A stretch of 64,000 nt of DNA from Hofstenia miamia (Eukaryota; Xenacoelomorpha; Acoela), in NCBI GenBank assembly GCA_004352715.1, contig SCFE01000079.1, positions 1,392,542 through 1,456,541 on the forward strand, in the 5' to 3' direction. The position numbers and the translations under genes are program-made. This document shows, in pieces, positions 24,124-35,645 of the stretch. The notes under the pieces were generated by a model, which was not told the origin of the DNA, searched no databases, and saw nothing but the letters and a program-made list of their open reading frames with translations. Position 1 is the stretch's first letter; every line of letters begins with the position of its first letter.

Positions 24124-24483
24124 AAAGTAGTTCTGGATATTATCGCAGTTTGGTCTAAGCCAAGTCTGCCAGTTATATGCAATATACGTGTTGAGGTAAA
24201 GCTTAAGAGCATAGTTGATAATTTTGAGGCAGCACGGAAAAAAGCTAAGAGAATGTAGCAGACGTCTTTGGATATAGAATGGTTCAACAAACTCTTTGAT
24301 ATTTCAAAGTGCAAATGTGCTATTTCATCTAAGCCACGATTCTACAATGGCAAACATTCTTGTACCTGCGTTTGGCTGGATCGCATTCCTGAAATGGAAT
24401 TGGAATTTATTCAGGATCAAATGTCAGACAGAAAAATGTTCATATCTTCACTCTTGATAAAAAATTTAACTCAAGTGCATTAG
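24124..24483 (+). pseudogene. Transposase N-terminal fragment with paired Cys motifs
   Basis: One frame here (with a TAG stop before the 71-codon open part at 24268) reads VVLDIIAVWSKPSLPVI, then EWFNKLFDISKCKCAI, CTCVWLDRIPEMELEF and DQMSDRKMFI. The CxC ... CxC pair followed by an acidic DQ-x3-RKM block is a pattern I know from the N-terminal half of a transposase family that also carries DTT-x2-NT and HHARW motifs downstream. The frame is interrupted before and after, so no functional protein is encoded. Confidence 0.6.
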
Positions 24484-24964
24484 CTAAGCGATCAAAACAG
24501 GCCAGTTTAAACAAAGCCAACATGAATGATAATAATTGCTCTTCTGTGGAGATAAACCTCCCCAGCCTCATAACAAGAAGTAAGCTCCGGAAAAGGCCAC
24601 ATGAGTCAGTTATCTAGAGTTAAGTGAAAATGATGTGGAACATGATGACGACGATTACTTGCCGACTCCACCAATCGGAGGAACTTCTTATGCGAAAAAA
24701 AGAATCACTTCTATCAGCACTTCGAGCTGCATTTTTGCTGATAAACGAAGTACATCAATTCGCCAACAATCCGACCAAATGTATTCATGTGCTGATGATA
24801 ATATTGCTGCTTCTTCCAGCAATGTGTTTCGACACCGAGCTGTAAGATTAACTTCTTTGAGCCAGTTCAAAAATGAAATTAATGAAGCAGACTGATTGCA
24901 GCTTCATTAGGATGGCCGAATAATCACTCTTGTTAAGTATCATAATGCTTCAATAGGTGCCAAG

Positions 24965-25219
24965 ATGGTCCGAGTAGCTGGCGTCAAAACTTTTTCGTCA
25001 CAAGTTTCTGTAGCCAGTGAAACAGTTTTCAATATGATTGTACATAACAGCGGAGGGTGTTTATGCAAAGTTTATTCAGTTATGAGTGACACGACAAGAT
25101 TGAATACAGTCAGACTCTCAGGGATAAATAAACGGTTGAATGATTGCATCAATGAGAGTGCTGGACATTACTTCCACACCTTAGAATGCTTATTTCACAT
25201 AAATGAAATGTTTTTCACT
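24965..25219 (+). pseudogene. Transposase core fragment, copy 2, truncated into a TA array
   Basis: The frame opens with MVRVAGVKTFSSQVSVASET and runs through the DTT block to FFT, where it meets one N (25220) and then (TA)n. It matches 25857-26111 nearly base for base. The sudden switch into a TA array is either a real recombination or an assembly join. Confidence 0.55.
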
Positions 25220-25220
25220 N

Positions 25221-25257
<37 letters not shown>

Positions 25258-25856
25258 TGAAGTTCTTATTAATAGTTAAGGGTAATGTTGTCTGTTTGTA
25301 TATCCCAAGGTACTGTTGGGCCATTGTTGGTGCATTGCGTGTTAATATTGACCAATATTAGCATTGGGTTATTCGGTCATTCGTATTTGCCAATAATGAG
25401 AGGACAAATTCAACACCTAATTGTAATTTGGACTTTATTTTTACCTCTAGGTTCTATGGCGCCATTCAGTCCCATGAGATTTACTAANTATTTCACATGA
25501 ATGAAATATTTTTCACTCACGTCATAAACGAAGTTGAAGGAAGGCAGAATGCAATGAAAGAAGGAGCTCTGTACAACAAAATACAAAGTCTTCAAGATTG
25601 TACCATGATTTATTTTTACCTCTAGGTTCTATGGCGCCATTCAGTCCCATGAGATTTACTAATCCCAGTAGCAAAGACTGATACGTAAAACAAAATGTTT
25701 AGGTCAATATAAAACTGGGCCATAATTGAAGCAAATGGAACCACAAATTTCATTACTTCATAAAATGAAATTAATGAAGCAGACTTATTGCAGCTTCATT
25801 AGGATGGCCGAATAATCACTCTTGTTAAGTATCATAATGCTTCAATAGGTGCCAAG

Positions 25857-26402
25857 ATGGTCCGAGTAGCTGGCGTCAAAACTTTTTCGTCACAAGTTTC
25901 TGTAGCCAGTGAAACAGTTTTCAATATGATTGTACATAACAGCGGAGGGTGTTTATGCAAAGTTTATTCAGTTATGAGTGACACGACAAGATTGAATACA
26001 GTCAGACTCTCAGGGATAAATAAACGGTTGAATGATTGCATCAATGAGAGTGCTGGACATTACTTCCACACCTTAGAATGCTTATTTCACATAAATGAAA
26101 TGTTTTTCACTCACGTCATAAACGAAGTTTAAGGAAGGCAGAAAGGGCCGAATGCAATGAAAGAAGGAGCTCTGTACAACAAAATACAAAGTCTTCAAGA
26201 TTGTACCATTGATTCTGGCAAACTTGTACCTCAAGATGAACTTGATGTGTCAATTATACCTATGGCTATGTTCCACCTTAAGAATAAAATTCTGTGGTTT
26301 TTAGAACAAAAATTCTGTCAGTTAAACTGTTTCTGTTTTCATTCGTTATTAGTTACTAAAAACAAATTAAACATTGCTTTGGGAAGTGCTAAAATTGAAT
26401 GA
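25857..26402 (+). pseudogene. Transposase core fragment, copy 3
   Basis: This is the best preserved internal copy: 25857-26132 covers the VIHWDG-equivalent to DTT/NT region, then a TAA stop, then 26157-26402 (81 codons). It runs directly into the right terminal repeat, so this copy is the one properly linked to the element end. Confidence 0.6.
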
Positions 26403-26419
26403 AGGCAATAAAGCAGCAA

Positions 26420-26718
26420 AATGCGGTTTTTCCAAATAGCTTTTTTCTAGCGCATTAGATCATTAGAATGTATAAAAGAGAGATAGGAAACCGACCATTC
26501 TGCATCGTTTGAGGTACCGTTCGACTTTTTACTCCTTTCCGTTCGCGAGATAGAGGAAATTCCTTATCGCCCTCCAGCGGTAAAACTTAACAGGACGGGG
26601 CGACCCCGAAACATTTTCCGATCGCAAAAAAATTTCACCATTGAAATCAGCGCAAAACTCGATCTGATGAGACCCCAGGCGTTTTGAATTTCAAAAATGT
26701 CGAAAAATGAAACACCTT
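26420..26718 (-). repeat. Right terminal inverted repeat of the long-TIR transposon
   Basis: This is the inverted counterpart of 22722-23025. A truncated second copy of its inner half lies at 23830-23961, ending at a single N, which shows that the assembly has joined two copies of the element. Confidence 0.75.
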
Positions 26719-26766
26719 CATATATATATATATNTCGTTAGGGCTTACACTCGCCCCTTAGCCTGT

Positions 26767-26767
26767 A

Positions 26768-26802
<35 letters not shown>

Positions 26803-26812
26803 AGAAGAAGAA
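26767..26812. repeat. (GAA)n microsatellite
   Basis: About 15 GAA units with one interruption lie 33 bases after a single N (26734). The preceding words CGCCCCTTAGCC are less AT-rich than the flanks, so this could be the 3' tail of an unidentified retroelement. Confidence 0.8.
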
Positions 26813-26945
26813 ATGTCTATATTTAGAGTTGATTTCTACAATATAAAATACTGTTTACAACTCTAAATAGCGTAAAAAAACTACACAAGTACAAAAACAA
26901 ATATACACGCACACAAATGAATATTTACAAAGGCAATTATAACTA

Positions 26946-27141
26946 ATGGCCTGGACTATGGCGAATTTATATGCGGTCAATGTTATGTTTGGGACCACCT
27001 GGGACTTTGATGTTTAATGGGACTGGTAATGGAATGGGATACAGACCAAATCTAATAGAACTAGATGTGAATGGGCCCAAAAAGCCTCTGGTTCCACAGG
27101 ATGTTAAAAATATTGAACTTGTTTACATTTTAACTACTTTA
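26946..27141 (+). CDS. Orphan candidate coding segment
   Basis: One frame, just under the usual ORF-size cut-off, reads CLGPPGTLMFNGTGNGMGY, continues RPNLIELDVNGPKKPLVPQ, and ends at a TAA. The balanced amino acid mix and the Gly/Pro pattern look protein-coding compared with neighbouring AT-rich frames. I do not recognise the family. No strong splice donor is visible at the end. It may be an exon, a processed fragment, or chance. Confidence 0.3.
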
Positions 27142-29650
27142 TAATTTTCATAAGAGTTACTAGTGGAAATGTGCTCAAAGTCACAAATGGAAGAATTAAG
27201 AGAGCAGCATTCAAAATGAAGTCAAGTATCAACTAAGTATGAATTTTTTATGCTCATTGTCAAATACTAATGGCCTAGTATTGCGAAATGGTCGAATGTC
27301 AATATTTTCAACAATGTGTGGTTACTTAGGATGCATTTGTTGATAAACAAGTTTAAGTTGATCATTCTCATTGCCTTGTATGCAGGCAAGAGCGATTGTT
27401 GAATAATGGTTTCCATTAATGTTATGGGTGCTTCAGTTCTCGTCAGGAGAGTAGTAAACGAATACTAAATGCAGGATTAAAAATAAAATATATTTGAAAT
27501 GATTATTACATATTGTAATTGTATAAATATAATTGTGATAAAATTCATTTACTTAGTAAGCTTCATAGAATGAAATGGCTTTCCTAAAATATTAAACATA
27601 ACTATATCATGTAGCTTTCTGAAATATGTGCATATTTTCTGTATGGCGATATATATATTTTCACGCTTTTAGTAACAGCCTTCCAATAATAAAATGATAC
27701 ATTCTATAGCCTGATGTTGCTTCATGATTGTAGCAAACTGTATAGATTAAATAGCTTTTTCAAAATTTTTTACAATTTTTTTGTTTACTACAGTTAATTG
27801 AAAACTATTGGTGTCAAATTTTAGTATCTTTGTAAATTTTAAAGCCTTTTTGTTTTGATGAACTTTTTAGCAATACTAGGGTTTTAAATTTAGCTTGAAT
27901 GTAAAGTTGTTATAAAAAAAATCAAGCTCACTAAATCATTGACCTTGCCCACTTTTATGCATGCAATGTGATTGTAGTCAAAGGTTCATCCAACTATAAA
28001 GATAAGCTTCCAAACTACTAGTCTTAAAAGTTACAGACCCCTGGATCGCTTACCATCAACTCCCATTTAAAATTGAAAAATATCAGAAAATAATGCGTTG
28101 TGAGTTACATGTTACACCCTGATTCTCGTAATATCAGACAATAGATTTACCATAAGAGTGTGAGCAAACCAACACGTTATTTAATAAGAACCAGATATTT
28201 TGCCATAGAAGCTAGACACTGCTATCAATCAATTTTAAAGCAACTTGCATAGAAACAAGAAATTTCAATAAACAGGAAATTCCAGCACCTTTTCATTGGA
28301 TAACAAATACTATGTCTCATCACAATAAGCACATTTCTAATTTAAGCTCTCTGGAATATAAATCTGAAGTCGCTGTTTAGTTTAGCGCACATAAGCACAA
28401 TTTATGGACAGAAAAGCAATAAATTTATGTGAGAATCTTTACTTAAAATGATAGAAGTTTTTATATACGTATTTTAATTCATAGATGTGAAAATATCGTT
28501 CGACTCTTGTCTATTTAAGATAGTTCCTCGAAAACTATTACTCTAAAAAATCAGAAGTAGAAAGATTGAAAAATATTTGTCTGTCATTCTTAGGTTATGG
28601 GAGATTGTTTTGTCATGGTTTCAAATTTCCATACATGTTAGAGTTGGTAAATGATGTTCATATTTTTAATACATGGATTGGAGTTCGACATATTCCATTA
28701 ATTGATGTTCTGTATTTTATATGTATATAGGAAGTAAATCTTGTTTTACAGCAGCACCAAATATATTGTGAATTAACCCTTTGACGGCCACGAGGAATTG
28801 AAAAGACTAATTAAGTTATTTTTATAGTTTTATGTTTCATTTGGTCCTGCTGTCATCATAATATTTAGTCATTTCGTTGAAATATGTATACTCTCGTATC
28901 TGTGGCCCGTGATGCCACTGTTTCTGTAACAATGAAGCCTAAAAATTTAATATTTTCAAAAAATCAAATAATAATTCGGTATTTTTATACGTCGATCTAA
29001 CGTATCATTTATATATCTAGCTTAACTCTATATGAGTATTACATTTGAGTAATATCGATTGGACTATCATAAATAGTGCTATTTTGGATACACTATCAAA
29101 AGAGGCTTATCTAAATTTCCACCCAAAATCAGAACAATAATTTTTTACACTAACCATTTTCCATAGTGACAGGTTTTCATTTCTCTCTTCTTTACTTAAT
29201 CATACCGAATCAGGTGAATCATCTAAAGCTGGAACCGGCGTGATTTTTGGGCCCGGACCTATTTATTAATATTCAAATCCAGCTGTGGCCCGGTAATTTC
29301 CTGTAATTTTGGCCAGGCCCCCATCAGTTTTTATCAACATTTTCAGCACGGTAAATGTTCATGAGGAATATTGTGAACTGCGCTTAGAAACCATACCGCC
29401 TAATTCTAAATTTCAAATTTTTTATGGACCAAATATTAGGATAATAACACAACATCGAGTTTTTGAAAAATCTTTCTAGTTCTTGAGTTATAAGCATTAA
29501 AATATTTTTCATTGAAATCACTAAAATTGTAAGACATGCCTGGGTTAATTAGAGTAAATTATAATAATAAACTGACTGTACCTTATAATTTCAAATTTCT
29601 TAAATGTGTTTTTGTAAAGCCTTTTATTTTTTACCAATTTTGTTATATTT
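27142..29650. other. Gene-poor stretch
   Basis: No gene or repeat with clear structure was seen. A less AT-rich patch near 29230-29340 (GGGCCCGG, GGCCAGGCCCCC) stands out, but it has no identifiable partner. Confidence 0.45.
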
Positions 29651-29662
29651 TTCAAGCGCAGG

Positions 29663-29736
29663 CCAGCCTGCTTTCAACAGAGGAATATGGTTATCAGCCT
29701 CAGAGACCAGCTGTCCCAGTAGACGAAAGTGAATGA
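29663..29736 (+). CDS. Candidate terminal exon
   Basis: A pyrimidine-rich acceptor ending GCGCAG is followed by an open frame reading STEEYGYQPQRPAVPVDESE and then TGA. Codon content is clearly different from the surrounding AT-rich sequence and resembles a C-terminal tail exon. No partner exons were identified upstream, and the product is unknown. Confidence 0.35.
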
Positions 29737-30236
29737 AAAATACAAACAATCGTGATTCTTACAGACTTAGCCTAAATATCATTCTCCAGGTTTGCAATGG
29801 AAACTTTTTATTGTCCATCGGTTTATTCTTTTTCCTTTATCTAAACATTAAATATTTAAGGATTACAATTAATTTCTGCAATTTTCTTGATTGCATATAC
29901 ATTAGCACGTATAATTCAATGCAATTCACACATATATAATAATTATTAGATATTTTCAAGTAATATTTCTGATGGGTGTTTAAATGAAAATAGAAGAAGT
30001 CACTGGTAAAAGTACTTCACCATACAATAAAATGCGAAAGCTTTAGAATGATATTGAAAGTTTATTTAGAATAGGATAGAAAATGCAAAAATCTATGCAC
30101 TTTATCTATTATTAACAGATTCAAGCCTATATGAATTTAAAAATAAAAAATCAAAATTTTTTTTGATAATGTTTGAATATTTATGTTTATAGAATTTTTT
30201 AATATGATTTTCAAATTTGAAATTATTATCATGCTT

Positions 30237-30486
30237 TGCTGAATGAGTTTACCACCAAAATACATGTAAAAAACAAAAGAATAGGATATAATTTGGAAGT
30301 TGAGCCTTCTTTCGAACCGTTCATTCACGAAGCCTACGAGATGCACTACCAAGATCCTGACATAAATCCTGAACAAATATTGAAAATTCAGAAATTCCGG
30401 GTCGCAGGATTACGACCGCTAATAACATGTTCGACACACCCTACTCTTGACTCTCTAATTTTCATATCATTATTTCTACAGACATA
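30237..30486 (+). CDS. Orphan candidate exon
   Basis: An 83-codon frame in which the middle part, EPFIHEAYEMHYQDPDINPE followed by ILKIQKFRVAGLRPL, has protein-like composition with few AT-driven Lys/Asn/Ile runs. A potential donor GTCGCA lies after KFR. The family is not recognised. The frame may be a host exon or a fragment of an unknown element. Confidence 0.35.
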
Positions 30487-31289
30487 AGTTTTTGAAAGTT
30501 TTTATGCACATTCATGCTCTTGAATACCACTTTGTGGATCAAAAATTATAATTACAAATTCTAAGCAGTTCATTTCTTAAAACACAATCACAAAATATCC
30601 AAATTAAATTAGAAATAGTCTTGAAATCCAATTTCATTATTGTGTTCTAATTGAGTCTGTCTCTAAATTATTAATTCTGAATTAATTCAACCGGTGAACT
30701 AAAACAATTCGATAAAATTCACGCATATTGATTTTAAACTAGATTTATACCAAACCTTTGTTTCATTTCCAAAGATTTATGAATTCATTATTTCTCGGTG
30801 CGACCACTGACTGATTCTTTATACTTTTAAAAAAGCGAACCATTCATCAATGATTACGTTAATTGAATCTCCGCTTAATTACTTCCGATTGAGAATGGTC
30901 GATTTTTCAGTTCTGTCCATCCCCTACACTCCAATAATGAAAATTCAAAATATTTTCATAATTTACATGTAATACTGTATATACTTTTCAGTGTTTTATA
31001 ATTTTATATGCTTTAGAACAAAATTCTATTATACTACTACACTTCAAAATACTATATCTAAAAGTAATTCTATAAACTAAAAACTAAAATAGTTGTTTAT
31101 AAACGAAACGATCAAGACTTGCAGCAGAATAGTTAAGTAACATGAAAATTTTGCGAATATTCTTTTGGTGTCACTTAAGTAAAAAAAAATAGTTTTGGCT
31201 GTCTTTTTTTGACATTGCATTTTCTCTAAATTTGTATGGCAAACAAATAAAGATATCTGATGCTAGTATTAGAAAAGAATTAGAAGCAT

Positions 31290-32020
31290 ATGTGTTTTTA
31301 ATTTGCTTCAATTTAATGTACTTTTTTGTATTGAGTTGTACTTAAGTTTATCATTGATTCCGTAAGGAAAAGCAACACTTTTATAGGAGGTATCAAAAAT
31401 AAAGTATAAATATGTTAAGTACAATACATATTTGGTTGGTTTTAGGAATAGAAAGACATAGCTTATAAAAGTGGCTAAAATGTGAAAACTTAGGTACATT
31501 GGCAATAAGTCCAATTGCCCGGTTAGACATTATGTCAATGTTCTTCCACTTCACAGAGTATTTGCCTAGTGTTAAAAAGGCGCCATAACTGATAATACCG
31601 TATAAATTGGTTCTTCAAAAATTTATGAAAATTGAGTTTGGTACACAGTTCCTTAACAAAGTTAAGGTTGAATTGAAAACAGATAGTTTTCTAATTTTGG
31701 AATTGAGGAATTCTGAAAAATCAAGGTTTTTGTTGAAGGTAACACCGAGATAGGTGGCTTTTCTGATGTTGTTGAGTTCGTGATCATGAATGTTAAGCTT
31801 AAACTGGCCCGAATATATTTTTAAGGAGGTATGCAACATTAAGAATTGTGATTTGCTGACATTTAAATGAAGTTGGTTTTTATCAAACCAATTTTTCACT
31901 TCAATAAGATCATCAGTTAAAAATTTTGTACACATGAGGCAACTAGAATAGATGCAGGTATTATCTGCACATTGAATTCTGTTACTACGACTACTTTTAA
32001 AATGATTTATTATCAACTAT
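31290..32020 (-). mobile_element. Decayed LINE, RT C-terminal half
   Basis: On the minus strand, 31615-32016 encodes CADNTCIYSS (a variant of the RT catalytic block YADDT), followed by VKNWFDKNQLHLNVSKSQF and KATYLGVTFNKNLDF, the conserved blocks downstream of the active site in CR1/jockey RTs. Across a stop near 31615 the element continues with LYGIISYGAF and KNIDIMSNRAIGLI. The second Asp of the catalytic pair is replaced by Asn. Internal stops make it a pseudogene. The Penelope-like terminal fragment begins about 240 bases beyond its 5' side. Confidence 0.75.
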
Positions 32021-32241
32021 AAACAACGAAATAAATTAATAGTACAGATTTTCATGCAATATTTTACACAGGCTAAGGGACCCTAAAGTTCTCTGAGTAT
32101 GCCTTGCTGGGGTTTTTTCATTAATGAAATCCTCTTTAATTTCAGTCTTTAATATTTGTCTGCAGATCTTTCATATAACGGGAAGTATATTAACATATTT
32201 AAATGCAATATTGAAAAACGAATTTTTTCCAAGGCTCTACA

Positions 32242-32345
32242 TATATATATATATATTGTGTACAAAGTGTGCTTAAACTATTCATTGTAAAAAACAAGAA
32301 ATATTTTATGTAAACATGTTTCGAGTGTCTCCACTCATCGTCAGT
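32242..32345 (-). repeat. Penelope-like terminal fragment with hairpin, next to TA array
   Basis: After (TA)n at 32242-32257, the minus strand carries CTGACGAT, a hairpin GAGTG-GAGA-CACTC, then GAAACATG (32318-32344). This arrangement resembles the conserved core region of hammerhead-type motifs reported from terminal repeats of Penelope-like elements. A second and third variant of the same motif lie at 32539-32566 and 33702-33728. Confidence 0.5.
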
Positions 32346-32445
32346 ACAAAATAACTAAAATAATATGGTGGTAAATACAAATTTTATGATTTTAAAATTG
32401 TAATTCGTAGATCTTATACGATATTTAGTCTTTGACTTAATTGTT

Positions 32446-32456
<11 letters not shown>

Positions 32457-32481
<25 letters not shown>

Positions 32482-33775
32482 GAAAGTATTCTAAGCTTAG
32501 AAATATTTGAAATATGACACAGTTAAAAATTTAGATCGGTTTCGATTAGTAAATAATCATCGTCAGTATGACAAATGCGGTAAATAAATATTTTACAATA
32601 AACTACACTAAAGNNNNNNNNNNNNNNNNNNNNNNNNNNNNNNNNNNNNNNNNNNNNNNNNNNNNNNNNNNNNNNNNNNNNNNNNNNNNNNNNNNNNNNN
32701 NNNNNNNNNNNNNNNNNNNNNNNNNNNNNNNNNNNNNNNNNNNNNNNNNNNNNNNNNNNNNNNNNNNNNNNNNNNNNNNNNNNNNNNNNNNNNNNNNNNN
32801 NNNNNNNNNNNNNNNNNNNNNNNNNNNNNNNNNNNNNNNNNNNNNNNNNNNNNNNNNNNNNNNNNNNNNNNNNNNNNNNNNNNNNNNNNNNNNNNNNNNN
32901 NNNNNNNNNNNNNNNNNNNNNNNNNNNNNNNNNNNNNNNNNNNNNNNNNNNNNNNNNNNNNNNNNNNNNNNNNNNNNNNNNNNNNNNNNNNNNNNNNNNN
33001 NNNNNNNNNNNNNNNNNNNNNNNNNNNNNNNNNNNNNNNNNNNNNNNNNNNNNNNNNNNNNNNNNNNNNNNNNNNNNNNNNNNNNNNNNNNNNNNNNNNN
33101 NNNNNNNNNNNNNNNNNNNNNNNNNNNNNNNNNNNNNNNNNNNNNNNNNNNNNNNNNNNNNNNNNNNNNNNNNNNNNNNNNNNNNNNNNNNNNNNNNNNN
33201 NNNNNNNNNNNNNNNNNNNNNNNNNNNNNNNNNNNNNNNNNNNNNNNNNNNNNNNNNNNNNNNNNNNNNNNNNNNNNNNNNNNNNNNNNNNNNNNNNNNN
33301 NNNNNNNNNNNNNNNNNNNNNNNNNNNNNNNNNNNNNNNNNNNNNNNNNNNNNNNNNNNNNNNNNNNNNNNNNNNNNNNNNNNNNNNNNNNNNNNNNNNN
33401 NNNNNNNNNNNNNNNNNNNNNNNNNNNNNNNNNNNNNNNNNNNNNNNNNNNNNNNNNNNNNNNNNNNNNNNNNNNNNNNNNNNNNNNNNNNNNNNNNNNN
33501 NNNNNNNNNNNNNNNNNNNNNNNNNNNNNNNNNNNNNNNNNNNNNNNNNNNNNNNNNNNNNNNNNNNNNNNNNNNNNNNNNNNNNNNNNNNNNNNNNNNN
33601 NNNNNNNNNNNNNTATATATATATATATATATATATATAAATGAAAGTATTCTAAGCTTCGAAATATTTGAAATATGTAACACAGTTAAAAATTTAGACC
33701 GGTTTCGATTACTAAGAATAATCGTCAGTATGACAAATGCGGTAAATAAATATTTTACAATAAACTACACTAAAG
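32457..33775 (-). repeat. Two diverged terminal-repeat copies around a 1000-N gap
   Basis: 32457-32613 and 33614-33770 share a (TA)n start, ATGAAAGTATTCTAAGCTT, a hairpin motif and AATAAACTACACTAAAG. They differ at several sites (for example GATCGG versus GACCGG, and different hairpin loops), so they are distinct copies and not one sequence counted twice. The gap between them (32614-33613) is a placeholder. The right copy continues directly into GIY-YIG coding sequence on the minus strand, so it is the 3' end of that element. Confidence 0.7.
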
Positions 33776-34050
33776 GAAATTATAAATATGTTGCATGCAC
33801 CATAAATCTAGAATTATTGATATTACCTTGCTTTGTTTGTTAAGTAATTTCTCTTTGTTTGCAGCCTTAATAAAAATCTGTTCACCAATTTTATGATGTT
33901 TTGATCTTAGTAATAGCTTAGAATTTTTTTCCTTGATTTCATGGTGATGTAAGTAAATTTCAGAATTTAAATTTCCTCTTAGGTATTCTTTCATCCTTGT
34001 TCCCAGATGTCTTTTAGTTTCCTCGATGTATGAGTTATTGCAATAACCAC

Positions 34051-34057
<7 letters not shown>
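33770..34057 (-). CDS. GIY-YIG endonuclease domain of a Penelope-like element
   Basis: The minus-strand frame reads KCGYCNNSYIEETKRHLGTR, then KEYL. It fits the GIY-YIG nuclease pattern of Penelope-like retroelements (C-x2-C-x3-YIG-x-T-x-R-x-L-x2-R-x2-EH). The conserved Gly of YIG is Glu here and the EH pair is EY, so this copy is probably inactive. After the domain comes Lys-rich sequence and a stop near 33770, followed by the terminal repeat. At its N-terminal side the frame dissolves into (TA)n (34056-34084), so the reverse transcriptase part is absent. The 5' truncation at a TA array is shared with other elements here. Confidence 0.65.
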
Positions 34058-34088
<31 letters not shown>

Positions 34089-34322
34089 TTCTGCATTAGA
34101 AATATAATAATGACGTCTTAATATTTTTATGCTTTTCAGTTCATATATATTCATATATATTTGTAAAAAATAAATTTTAAATGTTCAAAATCAGGCAAAT
34201 GGGTATTTTGACTGATTGCGTATGTTTTGTAATTTGTCATGAGAAAATCTCACCTATGTCGATCGTAAACTTAAACTGATATCATATAATCATTTAATGC
34301 AATATTTAGTACTCCCAAAGCT

Positions 34323-34610
34323 CTAAGGGTAGGCTTTAAACATGACACTTTTCTCATTTTGAGAGGCCAGGCACAGACCCAGATGTCTTCTAATAAATTT
34401 ATCTATCTTATGTATAACAATTTTGTGTTCTTTGCAATACAGTTCCTCTAATATACCAGCTATTTCGAAGCTTAAATATTGAGTATATTTTCTGAGGTTC
34501 TTATAAATGTTAAATTTGAATTTTTGTACTGATAAAAACGTTTTAAGGCTCAATCCGAATTGCACTTTTAAGAAATCCGTGCGCTTTTCTGTTACAAGAT
34601 AACACTTCAA
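34323..34610 (-). CDS. Unrecognised open frame of 95 codons
   Basis: Reads FLKVQFGLSLKTFLSVQKFK and later IRRHLGLCLASQNEKS. Its composition is more protein-like than its neighbours and it lies just upstream, on the same strand, of the Penelope-like nuclease domain, but no motif identifies it. It could be an exon or a degraded piece of another retroelement. Confidence 0.25.
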   Translation of the reverse strand: MKCYLVTEKRTDFLKVQFGLSLKTFLSVQKFKFNIYKNLRKYTQYLSFEIAGILEELYCKEHKIVIHKIDKFIRRHLGLCLASQNEKSVMFKAYP

Positions 34611-35530
34611 GTTAATTGTTTGGCAAAATTTGAAAATGAATGAAAGGCAAACAAATGTACCTCATGCGCTTTGAAATGATGTGAGAAAATGCACTCGTGT
34701 CAAACTAAAGTAGCGATGACTTAAGTGGTAGATGCTGCATTTGTTCAATTCAATAAAATTTCCACTTAATATACAAAACATGCTTCATCTTATGAGAGCT
34801 ATTTTGATTTTCAAGTTATGTAAACGTTCAAATTCATATTCTTCTATAAAGAAAATACAACATTGCATTGTCAAATTCAAAATTTCCAAAAACTACAGTA
34901 ATTTACAACATAAATTATAACTTAAGGTTTTCCCGGGGGGAGAGCATATTTCTATTTCTATAGATATTTTAATGTCTTTGTTAATAGATTTCATAACAAA
35001 TAATTAAACTTTGATTAATAAGAAACGTTCAAATTCATTCAAGGAATTTGCATTACTAAATTTGCTGAGGACAGTTGAAAGGTATTTTTTTTCTTCAGAA
35101 CTTCCACGTTGCTGTGAGATTTCCTGATCGTTTTCCTTTTAAAATTGACCAGCTAATGAAATACTGATTGGGCTCTGGTAACTGCAAAAATAGAGACATC
35201 GTCAATGCAAGAATTTTAAATCTGCATAGATCTGTGGTTATCAAACTCTATTTACCAATGGACTCTTTATCCTCTAAATTGTTTGGTGTAACCTACTCGC
35301 AAAAAAATTACTAATTAGTTGAAGAATTGTCAAATTTGATGATATAGTAAATGATTATACTTTATTTTGAAGGGAAACTAAACTAAATTTTCGTGTTTTT
35401 TATTTTCTACTTAATGCTATAAAAAATAGAACAGCTGCGTCAATATTTTTGCTTTTAGTATTATAAAATGTACAAATTTCTTCAGAAATTCCTATTCTCA
35501 TTAGTGAAACCCATTTTGAATTAGAGTTGC
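34611..35530. other. Gene-poor stretch
   Basis: I see no supported gene. A 62-codon plus-strand frame at 34732-34920 shows no motif. Confidence 0.4.
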
Positions 35531-35645
35531 CCTATGGAACAACAAAATGCCACTGTGGGCACCCAATTCGTTTTTTTTGCGTGTGGCCTCCAGTAAATTT
35601 ACACGGATCCCTAGAGCCCATGTAGACCCCGGCTGAGAATCACTG
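35530..35645 (-). mobile_element. hAT-type transposon end fragment
   Basis: Read on the minus strand from 35645 the sequence begins CAGTGATTCTCAGCCGGGGT, the well-known terminus style of hAT/Charlie-like elements, and continues with CTAGGGATCCGTG. No opposite end or target duplication was found, so it is a fragment or the partner has decayed. Confidence 0.65.

Larger units (their letters stand above)
22722..26718 (+). mobile_element. Long-TIR DNA transposon inserted in a TA array, rearranged
   Basis: Inverted repeats of roughly 300 bp bound this region. The left end begins AGGGTGCTTCATTTTTCGA at 22722. The right end, read inward on the minus strand, begins AAGGTGTTTCATTTTTCGA at 26718. Further in, both share a block containing CCTATCTCTCTTTTATACATTC. 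Both ends sit directly in (TA)n, so the target duplication cannot be resolved. The interior codes, in pieces, for a transposase family common in invertebrates and fish. The DTT-x2-NT block is present in three copies, and internal duplications are joined at single-N positions (23962, 25220, 25488). The element is therefore broken and partly misassembled. It shares terminal AGGGTG and protein family with the element at 39403-43453. I do not assign a superfamily name with certainty. Confidence 0.8.

Noticed and set aside
34717-34751. tRNA-like A and B boxes (TTAAGTGG and GTTCAATTC)
   Set aside because: The boxes are only about 20 bases apart and no cloverleaf can be drawn, so chance is likely.
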